From: DATKKX01 sp035542775
Lineage (GTDB): Bacteria > Planctomycetota > Phycisphaerae > UBA1845 > UTPLA1
NCBI GenBank assembly: GCA_035542775.1
Contig: DATKKX010000340.1
Span: forward strand, 1 to 23,618
Length of the DNA: 23,618 nucleotides
Direction of reading: 5' to 3'
How positions within the stretch are numbered: position 1 is the stretch's first letter; each line of letters begins with the position of its first letter. Below are positions 7,081-15,208 of this stretch, piece after piece. Made by a program: the position numbers and the translations under genes. Below the pieces are notes generated by a model that searched no databases, was not told where the DNA came from, and saw only the letters and a list, made by a program, of their open reading frames with translations.

Positions 7081-7101
7081 CTAACTTCTGACGGCTGTCA
7101 A
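7073..7101 (-). promoter_or_regulatory. Near-consensus sigma-70 promoter
   Basis: Minus strand: TTGACA (7101-7096), 17-bp spacer, TATAGT (7078-7073). This is a perfect -35 and a five-of-six -10 at the ideal spacing, the best vegetative promoter I found in the window. Transcription would run left from about 7066 into the attenuator-like leader. Confidence 0.6.
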
Positions 7102-7148
7102 GCGGGCAGGGGAAAAATTGAAAGCGGACAGTGGAAAATCAAAATGGT

Positions 7149-7187
7149 GGGGGGGTCAGGGTTTGAGGGGGCAAGGGGGGCGGCGGG
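7149..7187 (+). other. G-rich tract, G-quadruplex candidate
   Basis: Runs of 7, 3, 5, 6 and 3 guanines separated by loops of 3-5 bases or fewer on the plus strand, fitting the usual intramolecular G-quadruplex pattern. It lies about 210-250 bases upstream of the protease start, upstream of its candidate promoter. Confidence 0.4.
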
Positions 7188-7240
7188 CTGTACCGGCTCG
7201 GCGGGCGTGGGCTTCAAAGGGCCATGCGCGAGCGGGGGCC

Positions 7241-7264
7241 GCTCGGCGGGAGCCTCGCCCGCCC
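7241..7264. repeat. Dispersed 24-bp palindromic repeat, copy 1
   Basis: Identical at 22 of 24 positions to 9796-9819. It contains a small hairpin (GCTC-GGCGG-GAGC). Short GC-rich elements of this kind are scattered between planctomycete genes; function is unknown. Confidence 0.55.
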
Positions 7265-7334
7265 ATCTCTCTTGGCTGGGAATCCTGTTGGCAACAATGA
7301 GATCAAGCGGCTGAATGCGGTCGGCATTCCGCGT

Positions 7335-7362
7335 TTGTGGTTCCGCGCCACGCGGGTACAAT
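7335..7362 (+). promoter_or_regulatory. Candidate promoter of the protease lipoprotein
   Basis: TTGTGG (7335-7340), 16-bp spacer, TACAAT (7357-7362), ending 35 bases before the chosen ATG. The -10 is good and the -35 moderate; the spacer contains CCGCG-CCA-CGCGG. Confidence 0.35.
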
Positions 7363-7397
7363 CGGGGCCTGCAAGGGGGCGAACCGGGGAGTCGAAT

Positions 7398-8666
7398 ATG
7401 GGGTCTTGCCGATCTGTGCGATGGGGAATGTGCTGTGTTGCCGTTGCGGGCCTGGCGCTGGTGCCGGCGTGCTCTTCGTCCTTCGATGTACTAACCGCTC
7501 CGCCGCCGCCCGAGGGGGTGACACTGCCCATCCTGTCGGAGATCGCGTTGATCGTCGACGCCCAGGTCAACGGTCAGGCCACCCGGGTGCTGCTTGATAC
7601 GGGGACGGTTCTGACCAGCATGGCATCACCGGGGGCGATCGATCGGTTGGGCCTGGAAGCGGCGGGGGCGAATCCTTTCGCCGGGGCGGAGGACGGCGGC
7701 GTAGGCATATGCGGCAGCGGGGCCGCAACGCTGGATCCCACGCGCTACACCGCAAGGAGCCTGAACCTGGGCGGCGTGGTGTTCGAGAACGTCGCCCTCA
7801 CCGTGCTGAATGAGACCGACTACGACACGTTCGCGGAAACCGGCGTCGACCTGATCCTGGCGGCGCAGTTCCTGATGTACACCGACTGGAAGATCGAGGA
7901 GGGCGGGCGGCAGTTGGTGCTGCTGCCGCTGAACTCGCGGCAGCGCCCCGCGGGGGCCATGGACATGAGGGCCACGGGCCCGATCTCCTTCGCGCCTCTT
8001 CTGGACGCCAAGATCGGGGCGATGTCCGTGGCTGTGAGTTATAACGACGCCGCGCCGCTTGACTCGGGGCTCGACACCGGCGCCAGCGTGCTCTTCGCGG
8101 TGAGCGATCAGGCGGCCAGCCAGGACGGCTGGGATCCGGCGACATTGCCGCATGTTGACCTGCAGGTGTTCGGGGCCGGCGCCGACTGCCCGGAGACGTT
8201 GTTTCGGGGGACGCGCGTCAAGCTCGGCGAACAGGCCTACGACCGGCCGCTGGTGCTGGAGATTCAGGGCAGCGGGGCAACGGCCCTGGTGGGCTGGCCC
8301 TTCTTCACCAGCCACGACAGCGTCTATGTCGCCCCCGGCGGCCAATGGATCGAGTTCGTCAAGAGCGCAACGACGGATGCGCTGGTCGCCGAACCGCTGC
8401 GATGGTTTGAGGCGACGCTTTTCTTCAACGCCGATGGGAAATACGAGGTGGGCGCGGTGGTGGACGGATCGAGCGCCGCCCAGCAGGGAGTCGTCGCCGG
8501 CGACATCGTGCTGGAGATTGATGGGGTGAGCCTGGACACGGTTGAAGGCAAGTCGCTGCTCTTCGGCCCCACGCCGGCTCGAGAAGGCCATGTGGATTTC
8601 CTCATCCAGGACTCCTCCGGGGCGACGCGGACGGTGACGCTGACGGCGCAGGTTCGGCTGGAGTGA
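7398..8666 (+). CDS. Lipoprotein with two retropepsin-like DTG motifs and PDZ-like domain
   Basis: 422-residue predicted aspartyl protease exported as a lipoprotein. The ATG at 7398 follows GGGGAG and opens a lipoprotein signal ending LVPAC (C25); an upstream in-frame start at 7224 would bury that signal. The first lobe has VNGQATRVLLDTGT (D67) and later DLILAAQFLMYTDWKI, the usual second half of a retropepsin-like fold. A second lobe has LDSGLDTGAS (D226) and GWPFF. Residues ~340-422 (VGAVVDGSSAAQQGVVAGDIVLEIDG) read as a PDZ domain, which in such proteins binds C-termini. Two DTG motifs in one chain suggest a self-contained two-lobed enzyme, where most bacterial retropepsin-like proteins carry one and dimerise. 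Membrane-anchored and facing the periplasm is inferred; substrate unknown. It stands alone on its strand. Confidence 0.8.
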   Translation: MGSCRSVRWGMCCVAVAGLALVPACSSSFDVLTAPPPPEGVTLPILSEIALIVDAQVNGQATRVLLDTGTVLTSMASPGAIDRLGLEAAGANPFAGAEDGGVGICGSGAATLDPTRYTARSLNLGGVVFENVALTVLNETDYDTFAETGVDLILAAQFLMYTDWKIEEGGRQLVLLPLNSRQRPAGAMDMRATGPISFAPLLDAKIGAMSVAVSYNDAAPLDSGLDTGASVLFAVSDQAASQDGWDPATLPHVDLQVFGAGADCPETLFRGTRVKLGEQAYDRPLVLEIQGSGATALVGWPFFTSHDSVYVAPGGQWIEFVKSATTDALVAEPLRWFEATLFFNADGKYEVGAVVDGSSAAQQGVVAGDIVLEIDGVSLDTVEGKSLLFGPTPAREGHVDFLIQDSSGATRTVTLTAQVRLE

Positions 8667-8673
8667 GATCAGA

Positions 8674-8801
8674 AACGCCGGAAAGTCAAAACGCCGAAAC
8701 GCCGAAATCGGATTCATCGCCGGGAATTGAAGGCGCACACTGGCACGGGGGAACCGTGAGTTGGGGACGGACATTTCAGATTTCAGATTTGAAATTTCAG
8801 A
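8674..8801. repeat. Short degenerate repeats after the protease gene
   Basis: The gap 8667-8823 holds two simple repeats: several AACGCCG(A/G)AA words at about 8674-8710, and three TTTCAGA words at 8774-8780, 8781-8787 and 8795-8801 around a TTTGAAA inversion. No gene or terminator is apparent. Confidence 0.5.
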
Positions 8802-8823
8802 TGGCGAGCGGGGCGCGGCCCGT

Positions 8824-9723
8824 TCAGGAAGCGGGGCGCGTCTCACGCTGCGAGTCTGCCCAACCTCGGGCGATCTTGAGTTCAGAGGAGACGCCACGTA
8901 GGACAATGGCGATGAAAATGACAGTCCCGATGATGCAAAGGTAGCCTACGATTATTCCCGCCGCTGAGAAAACGAACTGCCAGCCAGGGTCTTCCTGGTC
9001 GTTGCCAGCGAGCTGGATGACCGACCCAAGGGCGACGAGCATGCAGGACAGCCCCAGGAAGAGCGCCAGGAACGAACCGACGCGGCCTGCACCGGGCCGG
9101 TAACAGCAGGCCAGGATCCTGCCGGTGTACCTGCAAAAACCCGCAACGGCGGCGCCGAAGAGGAGGGCGTGGGAGACTATAAGCACGCAGACGCCGGCCT
9201 GCGACCCGCGGAACGATCCGCTGAACGCCGTTAGCACCAGGATCGTCATTGGGACCAGCATGCCGATGGCGGCTATCATGGAAACTGCCCGCTCGGGCCT
9301 CTTTTCCAGATCGGTGCTCGCGGGATGGAAGGACATGGTGGACGAGACACCGCAGGCCAGGAGCACGTTCGCAAGAAGGAATCCGGCCATCGTGAGGCTC
9401 ATCAGGAACCGAGCGGCAGCTTCACCGGGGCCAAACAGGAACGATAGGGCAATCGTGATGACCGGGCTCAGCCCGGTGCAGAGAAAGCCGGCCAGCGACA
9501 GACGCAACCCTTTCAGTAGGCGAAGGAGCAAGCCCGGTTCGACGCAACGTAGCAGGGGGCCGGAGACGGATTGTCCGACCGGCATGCTGCATTCGGGGCA
9601 GATGCCGTCGAGCTTGAGGCCGCGGAGGTCGTAGCGGCACTTGATGCACGGGGTGGGGGCGGCGATGAAGCCGCGGTCGTCGAGCGGAGCAGTGTTGGCG
9701 GTGACAGCTCGGATGGCGTTCAC
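8824..9723 (-). CDS. Membrane protein with N-terminal zinc ribbon (CxxCxYDLRGL type)
   Basis: 299 residues. The N-terminus carries C26-x2-C29-x-YDLRGL and C42-x2-C45, a zinc-ribbon signature met again and again in planctomycete membrane proteins. About six hydrophobic segments follow (roughly residues 65-95, 103-125, 145-167, 178-198, 215-237 and 247-275). No catalytic motif is visible; a sensor or assembly role is a guess. The start is GTG with a weak ribosome site; an alternative start nearby would not alter the domain. It follows the mutase gene on the same strand after about 150 bases of repeats, so it need not be co-transcribed with the acyl-CoA genes. Confidence 0.8.
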   Translation of the reverse strand: MNAIRAVTANTAPLDDRGFIAAPTPCIKCRYDLRGLKLDGICPECSMPVGQSVSGPLLRCVEPGLLLRLLKGLRLSLAGFLCTGLSPVITIALSFLFGPGEAAARFLMSLTMAGFLLANVLLACGVSSTMSFHPASTDLEKRPERAVSMIAAIGMLVPMTILVLTAFSGSFRGSQAGVCVLIVSHALLFGAAVAGFCRYTGRILACCYRPGAGRVGSFLALFLGLSCMLVALGSVIQLAGNDQEDPGWQFVFSAAGIIVGYLCIIGTVIFIAIVLRGVSSELKIARGWADSQRETRPAS

Positions 9724-9795
9724 GCCGTGGAACCCTTGCTTGCGCTGCGGGCTGGTGACGCGCTGCGGCGGGTGGAACCCGCCCTACAACGACCG

Positions 9796-9819
9796 GCTCG
9801 GCAGGAGCCTCGCCCTCCC
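9796..9819. repeat. Dispersed 24-bp palindromic repeat, copy 2
   Basis: Matches 7241-7264 with two substitutions; hairpin GGCTC-GGCAG-GAGCC. It sits in the gap between the mutase and the zinc-ribbon membrane protein. Confidence 0.55.
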
Positions 9820-9824
9820 CTCTC

Positions 9825-9872
9825 GCGGCCGCGCGAGGGCGCGGGGCACAGGCGGCCACGCGAGGGCGCGGG
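9825..9872. repeat. Direct repeat of 21 bp (two copies)
   Basis: Positions 9825-9845 and 9852-9872 differ at one base (GCGGCC(G/A)CGCGAG...). They lie just 3' of the mutase stop codon on the minus strand, next to the dispersed repeat at 9796. Confidence 0.65.
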
Positions 9873-9875
9873 CCG

Positions 9876-11552
<1,677 letters not shown>

Positions 11553-11611
11553 GGTTGGTCACTCCCCGACTGTTATTCAACGCCCCCAATGGAGGGCTGA
11601 CCGCCAGAATC

Positions 11612-11630
11612 GGTGCGTCGAGGACGCACC
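11612..11630. repeat. Perfect hairpin repeat GGTGCGTC-GAG-GACGCACC
   Basis: Eight-bp perfect stem with a 3-base loop followed by CTACATC, in the gap between enoyl-CoA hydratase and mutase. Similar 'GTGGAACCCGCCCTAC' text occurs at about 9770. It could slow or end transcription but lacks a U-run on either strand. Confidence 0.5.
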
Positions 11631-11671
11631 CTACATCTGCTGCCGCCGCAGACCATGATCATCGCGCCTGG

Positions 11672-12451
11672 CTATGACTTCTGCCAGGCGGGCGGGCGCT
11701 TTTCGAGGAAGGCCTTCAAGCCCTCGCTCGATTCGGGATGGCGGAAGGCCTCGCCGAAGCCCTCGGCTTCTGCCAGCAGCCCTTTCTCCAGCCAGATCTT
11801 GTCCATCGCGAGCAGGGCCCGCTTGGCCATGCGAACGGCGGTGGGGCCGTTGGCAATGATCTGTTTGGCCAACGCGTCAACCGTGGCCATCAGCTCCGCC
11901 GCCGGCACCGCCATATTGACCAGTCCGATCCGCAATGCCGCCTGGCCATCCAGAGCCTCGCCGGTGAATACTAGTCGGCGGGCCCCGCCCGGACCGAGGA
12001 GCAGCCGCAGCCGTTGCGTGCCGCCCCAGCCGGGGATGAGGCCGAGCTTGACCTCGGGCACGCCGATCTTGGCCTCGTTGGCCATCACCCGCAGGTCACA
12101 GGCGCAGGCCAGCTCGCAGCCACCGCCCATCGTCGGCCCGTTGATAGCCGCGATGGTGACGACTTGCTCCATGTTGGCGATCTTGTCCATGGCGGCATGA
12201 CCGCGACGGCTGAATGATTGGCCTGTGTCGCGGGGGGCATTGGCCATCTCGGAGATATCCGCGCCGGCCACGAACGTCTTGCCGCTGCCGGTAATGACCA
12301 ATACGCGGATTTCCGGGCGCCTGGCGATCTCGTCCAAGCGCGCTTCCAGCGCCGCCAGGACGGTGGTCGAGAGAATGTTGATGCCCTTCGGCTGGCTGAA
12401 GGTGATTCGTCCGATGGGACCCTGTTGCTCAAAAAGAACTTCCGTCGTCAT
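11672..12451 (-). CDS. Enoyl-CoA hydratase (crotonase family)
   Basis: Hydrates trans-2-enoyl-CoA to 3-hydroxyacyl-CoA. Crotonase landmarks: the CoA/oxyanion segment GSGKTFVAGADISEM, GPTMGGGCELACACDLRVM with its Glu, and IGVPEVKLGLIPGWGGTQRL with the second Glu. The two Glu residues are 20 apart, matching the catalytic pair of rat mitochondrial hydratase (E144/E164), so this is a true hydratase, not an isomerase or dehalogenase. I prefer the ATG at 12451, about 10 bases after AGAGG, giving 259 residues; an ATG at 12460 adds three residues but nearly abuts the ribosome site. It lies between the secreted protein and the mutase, about 120 bases from the latter. Confidence 0.92.
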   Translation of the reverse strand: MTTEVLFEQQGPIGRITFSQPKGINILSTTVLAALEARLDEIARRPEIRVLVITGSGKTFVAGADISEMANAPRDTGQSFSRRGHAAMDKIANMEQVVTIAAINGPTMGGGCELACACDLRVMANEAKIGVPEVKLGLIPGWGGTQRLRLLLGPGGARRLVFTGEALDGQAALRIGLVNMAVPAAELMATVDALAKQIIANGPTAVRMAKRALLAMDKIWLEKGLLAEAEGFGEAFRHPESSEGLKAFLEKRPPAWQKS

Positions 12452-12475
12452 GGTAAGCATGCCTCTTCCAGGTGG

Positions 12476-12524
12476 GGCGGGTTCGACCCGCCGCTGTCCT
12501 GCCGGGCGGGCGGAGCCCGTCCCA
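12476..12524. terminator. GC hairpins between secreted-protein gene and hydratase
   Basis: GGCGGGT-TCG-ACCCGCC (12476-12492) is a perfect 7-bp hairpin, and 12501-12524 contains a second GC-rich inverted repeat. They follow the secreted-protein stop on the minus strand. They are of the dispersed-repeat type and could act as a terminator or mRNA stabiliser; no U-run is visible. Confidence 0.3.
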
Positions 12525-12535
12525 TTTATGTCTGC

Positions 12536-13180
12536 CTACAGCCGCGTCAGCGTGCTGTTGCTGGTCAGGTCCGCGTGAAAAACGAGCGTGACGCTGCCAG
12601 TGGTCGAAGTCGTGTCCTGGCTGATGGTCACGTTGTACGTCAGAGTCGATCCGGAGAGCGAGCCGTCGAACGTGGCGGTGCCCGTGAAATTCAACGTGGT
12701 CCCGCCGAGCAGGCCGCCGCTGAACGTCGTTGTGCCGGTATAGTCATATACGAAGTGGAAGGTGGTGTCGGTGACCTGGGCTTCGCGGACCGTGACGTTC
12801 AGCGTCACGGACATGGCGACGGTCGCCCCGTTGATCGTCAGGTTCGACGACTGGGTGTAGGTCTTGGTGGCGCCGACGGTGAAGATATCCAGTCCGATCT
12901 GTCTGCCGCTGGTTCCGTTGTCCAGGATGACCGGCAGGTCCAACGCCGCGGGCAGGTCGTTGCTGTCGATGACGATTTGCGATGCGCTGGCATAGGTGAT
13001 CGTAAAGGGCTGCCCGGCGGGTTGGGTCGGCGTGATCGTGCCGGAGAAATCGGTGGTCCCGGCGTAGGTGCCCGCCAAGCTGGCCGGCGGGAACAGAGCG
13101 GCACATTGGGCGCCGGCCGAAGCGAATGCGCCTGCCCCGATCAGCAGCAACACAACCACGGAACTCTTCGCTCGCGACAT
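12536..13180 (-). CDS. Secreted Thr/Ser-rich protein of unknown function
   Basis: 214 residues with a classical Sec signal (MSRAKSSVVVLLLIGAGAFA, probable cleavage AGA-QC after residue 24). The mature part is beta-rich and full of Thr, Ser and Gly, with alternating patterns such as TLNFTGTATFDGSLSGSTLTYNVTI, suggesting a small beta-barrel or beta-sandwich like many lipocalin-sized exported planctomycete proteins. The cysteine after the signal is not in a lipobox. The ATG at 13180 follows AAGGAG with 8-base spacing; an in-frame extension to 13231 would hide the signal peptide. I do not recognise a family. It sits inside the acyl-CoA island but shows no link to that pathway. Confidence 0.72.
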   Translation of the reverse strand: MSRAKSSVVVLLLIGAGAFASAGAQCAALFPPASLAGTYAGTTDFSGTITPTQPAGQPFTITYASASQIVIDSNDLPAALDLPVILDNGTSGRQIGLDIFTVGATKTYTQSSNLTINGATVAMSVTLNVTVREAQVTDTTFHFVYDYTGTTTFSGGLLGGTTLNFTGTATFDGSLSGSTLTYNVTISQDTTSTTGSVTLVFHADLTSNSTLTRL

Positions 13181-13340
13181 GATGTTCACTCCTTGAAGAG
13201 GCACCCGGTCAAGCCGCCGCCCGCCGGCCATTCGCCATGACGAGTGTGCCTCGCACCTTCACTCCATCCAGTGGGCGGCACGTGTACCTCCACGAACAGT
13301 CGCCGCCTCTGCTTCTTCAATGCGGCTACGGCCTTGTTGC

Positions 13341-13523
13341 TCAGGCTCTCGCCGACTTGCTGCCCAAGCTGCGCTTCGCCGATTCGATCTGTCGCTCAAA
13401 CTCGGCCTCTCCCTCCCGGAAAAACTCGATTTCCTGCGCCGGAGTCATCCCCTTGACGGCTTCACGGATCTTTTTCTGGGCGGCACGTTTCATTGCCACA
13501 CAATCAAGCGTCTTCGTCTTCAT
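13341..13523 (-). CDS. Small antitoxin-like partner of the PIN protein
   Basis: 60 residues, highly charged and predicted helical: MKTKTLDCVAMKRAAQKKI, then a segment with MTPAQEIEFFREGEAEFERQ. It has no evident DNA-binding fold. The ATG at 13523 lies 9 bases after a full GGAGG (GGAGGTGA) that is embedded in the end of the upstream toxin gene; the two genes overlap by 20 bp, so translation is probably coupled. Neutralising the PIN protein is inferred from the arrangement and the size and charge of the protein. Confidence 0.6.
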   Translation of the reverse strand: MKTKTLDCVAMKRAAQKKIREAVKGMTPAQEIEFFREGEAEFERQIESAKRSLGSKSARA

Positions 13524-13986
13524 AGTCAATCACCTCCGCCGGAGAGCGGATTTCGAGCGGATGGTAGAAGTACAGCGCGTTCACGGCATTGTAGAGGCGT
13601 ATCTTGTCGAAGTGCACGATATGTCGGAAGTTCCAACTGACTATCAAATCCGCGCCTGCAACGCTGGCCGCGGCGACATGCCCGGCGTCGTCGCTCCACT
13701 GCGGACCGACGATGCCGGTCGTGACATATGCATCGCGCAGGGCCAGCACTTTCGCATCGAACGGGACCAACTGCATGTACGCCAGGAGCGAGGAGAAGTA
13801 ATCCTTTACTGGTGCCGGCGCGAGCTCGATCTCACGTCTGACAATGTCGGATACCAGCAATACAAAGCGGCCTGCGCGTACCAACTCGAAAAACGCCTCG
13901 CTGGTTTCATGAAATTCCTCGTCAAACACGCCGCCGAAGACAGAGGTGTCTGCGTAGGCCCGTCTGATTGGATGGCTCATCATCAT
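13504..13986 (-). CDS. PIN-domain ribonuclease, VapC-like toxin
   Basis: 160-residue PIN nuclease, expected to cleave RNA with Mg/Mn bound by acidic residues. Seen: D13 in AYADTSVFGG, E52 in SDIVRREIE, D100 in SDDAGHVAAASVAGADLIVSWNFRHIV (with D113 further on). These are the spacing and context of the PIN active-site quartet. Three ATGs stand in a row (13986, 13983, 13980), so the exact start is uncertain by two residues; the ribosome site is weak. It is followed by a 60-residue antitoxin-like gene overlapping its stop codon. The pair interrupts the acyl-CoA island between 3-hydroxyacyl-CoA dehydrogenase and the secreted protein, consistent with a mobile toxin-antitoxin insertion. Confidence 0.8.
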   Translation of the reverse strand: MMMSHPIRRAYADTSVFGGVFDEEFHETSEAFFELVRAGRFVLLVSDIVRREIELAPAPVKDYFSSLLAYMQLVPFDAKVLALRDAYVTTGIVGPQWSDDAGHVAAASVAGADLIVSWNFRHIVHFDKIRLYNAVNALYFYHPLEIRSPAEVIDYEDEDA

Positions 13987-14067
13987 CGCACGTACCCAAT
14001 CCTCGGTTGGGGCCGCAGCTCGTCGCATTTGTCCTGCCGGCAGGATCGATCGGCCTGCAACAGGCAG

Positions 14068-14934
14068 CTACTTCTTCTCGCTGTAATCGTGGAAGCCGCG
14101 GCCGGTCTTGCGGCCCAGCCAGCCCGCGTCCACCAGCTTGCGGAGCATCGGGCAGGGGCGGAATTTGGGGTCGCCCAGGTCGCGGTGCAGCACTTCCATG
14201 ATGTTCAGGCAGACGTCCAGGCCGATGAAGTCCGCCAGGACCAGCGGGCCCATCGGGAAGTTGCAGCCCTGCTTCATGATCTCGTCGATGGTGTTGGGCT
14301 CGGCGACGCCTTCCATCAAGGCGTAGGCCGCCTCGTTGATCATGGGCATGAGCACGCGATTGCTGACGAAGCCGGGGCTGTCGCTGCAGCGGAGCGGGTT
14401 TTTGCCCATTTTTTGGGCGAGGGCCTCGACGACTTCGACCGTGGCGGCGTCGGTCTGCACCCCGCGGATCACCTCGACCAACGTCATCAGCGGCACAGGA
14501 TTGAAAAAGTGCATGCCGATGAACTTGGCGGGGCGGTCGGTCATGGCGGCCAGCTTGGTGATGCTGATGCTGCTGGTGTTGCTGGCCAGTATGGCGTCGG
14601 GCTTGAGCCGGGCCTGGAGGTCCTTGTAGAGCTCCACCTTGGCGTCGAGATTCTCGAAGATGGCCTCGATGGCGATGCCGACCCTGGTCCAGTCGACGTC
14701 CTTCAGCGACGTGCAACTGACCAGGTTGGCCTTGGCGGCCTCGGCGGTCGCGGCGGGCAGCTTGTTCTTCTCGACCAGCTTGCCCAGGCTTTTCTCGATG
14801 GCCTGGACCGCGCCGGCCACCTGAGCGGTATCCACATCGTACATCCAGGTCTTCAGCCCGGCCGTCGCCGCGACCTGGGCGATTCCGCGGCCCATTGTTC
14901 CCGTGCCGATTACGACTGTTGCTTCGATAGCCAT
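14068..14934 (-). CDS. hbd: 3-hydroxybutyryl-CoA dehydrogenase
   Basis: 288-residue NAD(P)-dependent oxidoreductase converting 3-hydroxybutyryl-CoA to acetoacetyl-CoA or the reverse. The Rossmann motif GTGTMGRG is at 10-17. SNTSS (from S118) and the catalytic dyad H142 (GMHFFNPVP) and E154 (TLVEVI) are intact, followed by PGFVSNRVLMPMINEA and the C-terminal helical domain ending GRKTGRGFHDYSEKK. Length is exactly that of stand-alone Hbd/PaaH enzymes, not the FadB fusion. The ATG follows GGAGGAG with 5-base spacing. It lies downstream of the thiolase with a repeat-filled gap of about 270 bases, and about 80 bases before the PIN toxin gene. Confidence 0.95.
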   Translation of the reverse strand: MAIEATVVIGTGTMGRGIAQVAATAGLKTWMYDVDTAQVAGAVQAIEKSLGKLVEKNKLPAATAEAAKANLVSCTSLKDVDWTRVGIAIEAIFENLDAKVELYKDLQARLKPDAILASNTSSISITKLAAMTDRPAKFIGMHFFNPVPLMTLVEVIRGVQTDAATVEVVEALAQKMGKNPLRCSDSPGFVSNRVLMPMINEAAYALMEGVAEPNTIDEIMKQGCNFPMGPLVLADFIGLDVCLNIMEVLHRDLGDPKFRPCPMLRKLVDAGWLGRKTGRGFHDYSEKK

Positions 14935-15050
14935 GTCAACTCCTCCAGACAGCTCGCTTCACGTCTGTGCGCAAAGCGGGAGATTAACGAATTGCCCCGC
15001 CCGGGGTCTCAGATGGCCGCAGGAAAACGCTCCCGCAGGGGCACGGTTAT

Positions 15051-15142
15051 CTGTCGCCCTTTCAGGGCTTGACTGTGGTGTTACGCCGCCTACCGAGGGC
15101 TCACGCCCTCGGCTACTAACTGCCGCCCTTTCAGGGCTTGAC
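15051..15142. repeat. Pair of 23-bp repeats flanking a hairpin
   Basis: 15051-15073 and 15120-15142 are identical but for one base; each holds GCCCT-TTC-AGGGC. Between them is the perfect hairpin CCGAGGGC-TCAC-GCCCTCGG (15093-15112). This composite resembles dispersed intergenic elements known in planctomycete genomes. It lies between thiolase and 3-hydroxyacyl-CoA dehydrogenase. Confidence 0.65.
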
Positions 15143-15150
15143 CGCGGACC

Positions 15151-15203
15151 TTTGCCGGGCTTGATCAAGGGCTTTTGCCGGGCTTGACCAAGGGCTTTTG
15201 CCG
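15151..15203. repeat. Tandem repeat, 23-bp unit, 2.3 copies
   Basis: Unit 15151-15173 is repeated at 15174-15196 with one substitution (TTGATCAAGGG versus TTGACCAAGGG), and the first 7 bases recur at 15197-15203. It ends six bases before the thiolase stop codon on the minus strand. Confidence 0.75.
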
Positions 15204-15208
15204 TTCCC

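Larger units (their letters stand above)
6895..7397. other. Leader and intergenic DNA between minus 59-aa ORF and plus lipoprotein protease
   Basis: About 500 bases holding the minus-strand promoter and attenuator-like leader (6902-7101), a G-rich tract (7149-7187), a copy of a dispersed 24-bp repeat (7241-7264) and a candidate plus-strand promoter (7335-7362). No other gene is supported. Confidence 0.5.

Noticed and set aside
7626..8906. 426-codon open frame opposite the protease lipoprotein
   Set aside because: Rich in Arg, His and Pro, with no motif; the sense strand carries a lipobox, two DTG motifs and a PDZ-like domain.
13237..15072. 611-codon open frame on the plus strand
   Set aside because: Antisense to the PIN toxin/antitoxin and 3-hydroxybutyryl-CoA dehydrogenase, which have intact motifs; the translation has no recognisable domain and is explained by GC-rich third positions.
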